A stretch of 64,000 nucleotides of DNA from Subtercola vilae (lineage in GTDB: Bacteria; Actinomycetota; Actinomycetes; Actinomycetales; Microbacteriaceae). The notes under the pieces were generated by a model. It ran no database searches. It was not told the DNA's origin and saw only the letters and a list, made by a program, of their open reading frames with translations. Where the stretch lies: positions 1 to 64,000 of the forward strand of contig NZ_QYRT01000012.1 of assembly GCF_004923255.1 (NCBI RefSeq), written 5' to 3'. The first letter of the stretch is position 1. The number at the start of each line of letters is the position of its first letter. Shown here piece after piece: positions 62,410 through 64,000 of the stretch. Made by a program: the position numbers and the translations under genes.

Positions 62410-63330
62410 TCAGCGCGCATGCGTCAGAGCGATGGAGAGCAGCCGTTCAGCGTTCTCCGGCAGGCCGGTCGAATTGCGCACCCACACCGCCGTGAGCGGA
62501 CGCTTCAACGTCAGCCCCGCAACACGAACCCGCGCGAGGCGACCGAGCGTAAAGTCGTCGCGGATGGCGAGCGAGCTCAGGACGGCGGGCGCCCTACCCG
62601 ATGCGACGGTCGAACGGATCGCGGTCGTCGTCGGCAATATCGAAGCTGGAGCAGCCAGGACAATCTTCGGTTCGAGTGTGTCGAGCGCGAGTTCGAGCGT
62701 GCGCCTCGTACCGGAACCCTCCTCACGAACCACCAGGGCGGTCGAGGCGAGCTCGGCGGCGCTGAGCGCACGCCGCCGCCGCGCCCACGGATGGTTCACA
62801 CCGACCACGACAACGAGTTCATCGAATGCGATGACACGCGACTCGAGGTCGGATGGCACATCGGGTGTCTCGATGAACCCAATGTCGCGGGCACCCGCGC
62901 GCAACTGCTCGATGACCGCGCGACTGTTCGCCACGACCAGGTCGACGGCAGCAGGATTTCCGCTCCCCGTCTGGAATGCGATCAACCACTCCGGCATCAG
63001 ATGCTCGGCGATCGTGAGGCTCGCGCCGACCCGAAGCTGCGAATGACTTTTGTCTCGGAGTGCGGCGACCGCGACCTCGAACCGTTCGGCGGCATCCAGC
63101 ACGTCCTTCGCCCAGCCTGCCACTAGCAGGCCCGCCTCGGTCAGCTGCGATCCGCGGGCAGACCTCGTCACGAGCGGAGATCCGGTGCGAACTTCAAGAG
63201 CGCGGATACGCGATGAAACTGCCTGCTGGGTCACGCCGAGCGCGGTGCTGGCCGACGTCAGGCTGCCAAGCTCGGCCACCACTGCGAGCGTCTGCAGGCT
63301 CTTCAGGTCAGGCGGGTCGCTGCGGATCAT
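62410..63330 (-). CDS. LysR-family transcriptional regulator
   Basis: 306 residues: helix-turn-helix SLQTLAVVAELGSLTSASTA, LGVTQQAVSSRIRALEVRTG, and an effector domain of the CysL/CbbR-like type (LRVGASLTIAEHLMPEWLIA, VVREEGSGTRRTLELAL). Divergent from a TDT-family transporter, a pairing frequent in actinobacteria. The 86-base gap holds the shared promoter. Confidence 0.9.
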   Translation of the reverse strand: MIRSDPPDLKSLQTLAVVAELGSLTSASTALGVTQQAVSSRIRALEVRTGSPLVTRSARGSQLTEAGLLVAGWAKDVLDAAERFEVAVAALRDKSHSQLRVGASLTIAEHLMPEWLIAFQTGSGNPAAVDLVVANSRAVIEQLRAGARDIGFIETPDVPSDLESRVIAFDELVVVVGVNHPWARRRRALSAAELASTALVVREEGSGTRRTLELALDTLEPKIVLAAPASILPTTTAIRSTVASGRAPAVLSSLAIRDDFTLGRLARVRVAGLTLKRPLTAVWVRNSTGLPENAERLLSIALTHAR

Positions 63331-63416
63331 CACTAACCCTCCCCCACAAACTCAGCTTGTGACCTCACAACCCTAACGCTCTTCTGCGATCACCCCGTGG
63401 AACGCAGGATTGAAGT

Positions 63417-64000
63417 ATGTCAATAGCCCAGGCCCTCCGACCCGCCGCCCCGTCACGGATGTTCCTGCGTGAGCTCGAACGCCCGATGCACATGTTCCGG
63501 AACATCACCCCGAACTGGTATGCGTCGGTCATGGGAACGGGAATCGTGGCCAACGCAGCAGCCACGCTCCCTCTGCAGTTCGCTGGGCTTCGCATCGCGG
63601 CGACAGTGGTGTGGGTGATTGCCAGTGCACTGCTCCTTGCGCTCACTGCAGCCACGGTCATCCACTGGGTCACGAATCGGCAGACAGCCCGAACCCATCA
63701 CCTGAACCCCGTCATGGCGCACTTCTACGGCGCACCCGCGATGGCCCTGCTCACGGTCGGGGCCGGCACGATCCTGCTCGGCCGGGACGTCCTCGGCGAA
63801 CAGACCGCCGTCGCCGTCGACGCCGTCCTGTGGACCCTCGGCACGATCATGGGCCTGGCAACTGCTGTCGCGGTGCCCTACCTGACCTTCACGAAGTTCA
63901 CGGTCGCCGCCGACAGCGCATTCGGCGGCTGGCTGATGCCCATCGTGCCACCCATGGTCTCCGCCTCGACAGGCGCCCTGCTCATTCCGTACCTACCCGA
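63417..64000 (+). CDS. TDT/SLAC1-family transporter, cut by the window end
   Basis: The first 194 residues are present: FRNITPNWYASVMGTGIVAN is the family's opening motif, followed by about five membrane helices (LPLQFAGLRIAATVVWVIAS, YGAPAMALLTVGAGTILLG, FTKFTVAADSAFGGWLMPIV). TDT proteins export or import C4-dicarboxylates, tellurite or sulfite. With a CysL-like LysR partner a sulfite-exporter role is possible. ATG 63417 has AGGATTGA upstream. Confidence 0.85.
   Translation, partial: MSIAQALRPAAPSRMFLRELERPMHMFRNITPNWYASVMGTGIVANAAATLPLQFAGLRIAATVVWVIASALLLALTAATVIHWVTNRQTARTHHLNPVMAHFYGAPAMALLTVGAGTILLGRDVLGEQTAVAVDAVLWTLGTIMGLATAVAVPYLTFTKFTVAADSAFGGWLMPIVPPMVSASTGALLIPYLP

Noticed and set aside
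1-64000. CRISPR arrays and rRNA genes
   Set aside because: No regularly spaced 24-40 base repeats and no rRNA-like sequence were seen; the only tandem array is the 17-bp repeat at 11694.

Overview
The window is a high-GC stretch from the chromosome of an actinobacterium. Gene content and order suggest a Microbacteriaceae-like soil or aquatic organism: a mycothiol synthase, a GlnR-type orphan regulator, a sigK/rskA pair, ppk next to a Nudix/histidine-phosphatase MutT1, and PHO boxes of the actinobacterial GTTCACC type. The genus cannot be fixed from sequence reading alone.

Region 1 (1-14.7 kb) is core chromosome. It holds ygfZ, a nitrobindin-like gene, two small membrane proteins, glnR, mshD, and a phosphate block (ppk, mutT1, pstS-pstC-pstA-pstB). 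Both ppk and pstS have an 11-base-periodic PHO box just upstream, so polyphosphate synthesis and phosphate uptake look like one PhoP regulon. A strong terminator, the sigK-rskA pair and a tRNA-Lys follow.

Region 2 (14.70-31.44 kb) is a genomic island inserted into the 3' end of tRNA-Lys, bounded by perfect 31-bp direct repeats (attL 14698-14728, attR 31413-31443). No integrase is visible, only a transposase relic. The left part carries three MmyB-type regulators, an alpha/beta hydrolase and an SDR. The right part is a defence/DNA-modification cargo: a MmeI-like type IIL restriction-modification enzyme, a thymidylate synthase-DUF1599 fusion paired with a 5-hmdU-DNA-kinase-like protein, a TIR-like (MTH538/ThsB) gene with an Nmad2 gene, a double-TIR protein with a SLOG protein, and mazEF beside attR. 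The block at 24.2-30.3 kb is the best candidate for an under-described system, combining pyrimidine hypermodification with TIR/SLOG nucleotide signalling.

Region 3 (31.45-46.5 kb) is a catabolic cluster for an unidentified sugar-like or polyol-like compound. It has two HisD-family dehydrogenases, SDR, HpcH/HpaI aldolase, nitrilase-family amidase, bicupin, double NTF2-like protein, GH13 glucosidase, and an ABC importer without its own ATPase. A LysR and a LacI regulator control it; five near-identical LacI-type operators (consensus TGCATACGTATAC) mark three promoter regions.

Region 4 (46.7-57.9 kb) is a stress and toxic-ion region. It holds a CstR-type persulfide sensor with rhodanese and CoA-disulfide reductase, an arsenic module (arsR/arsC/flavoprotein), lgt, marR, and an operon usp-gpm-eno-crcB-crcB behind a probable, degenerate fluoride riboswitch. 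Every gene of that operon except the first crcB has lost an internal or terminal segment, and so has the adjacent DUF305 gene, while genes on both sides are intact. A permease follows.

Region 5 (57.9-64 kb) has an orphan cytochrome oxidase subunit I, an SDR-GMC oxidoreductase pair, a LysR regulator, and a TDT-family transporter cut by the window end.
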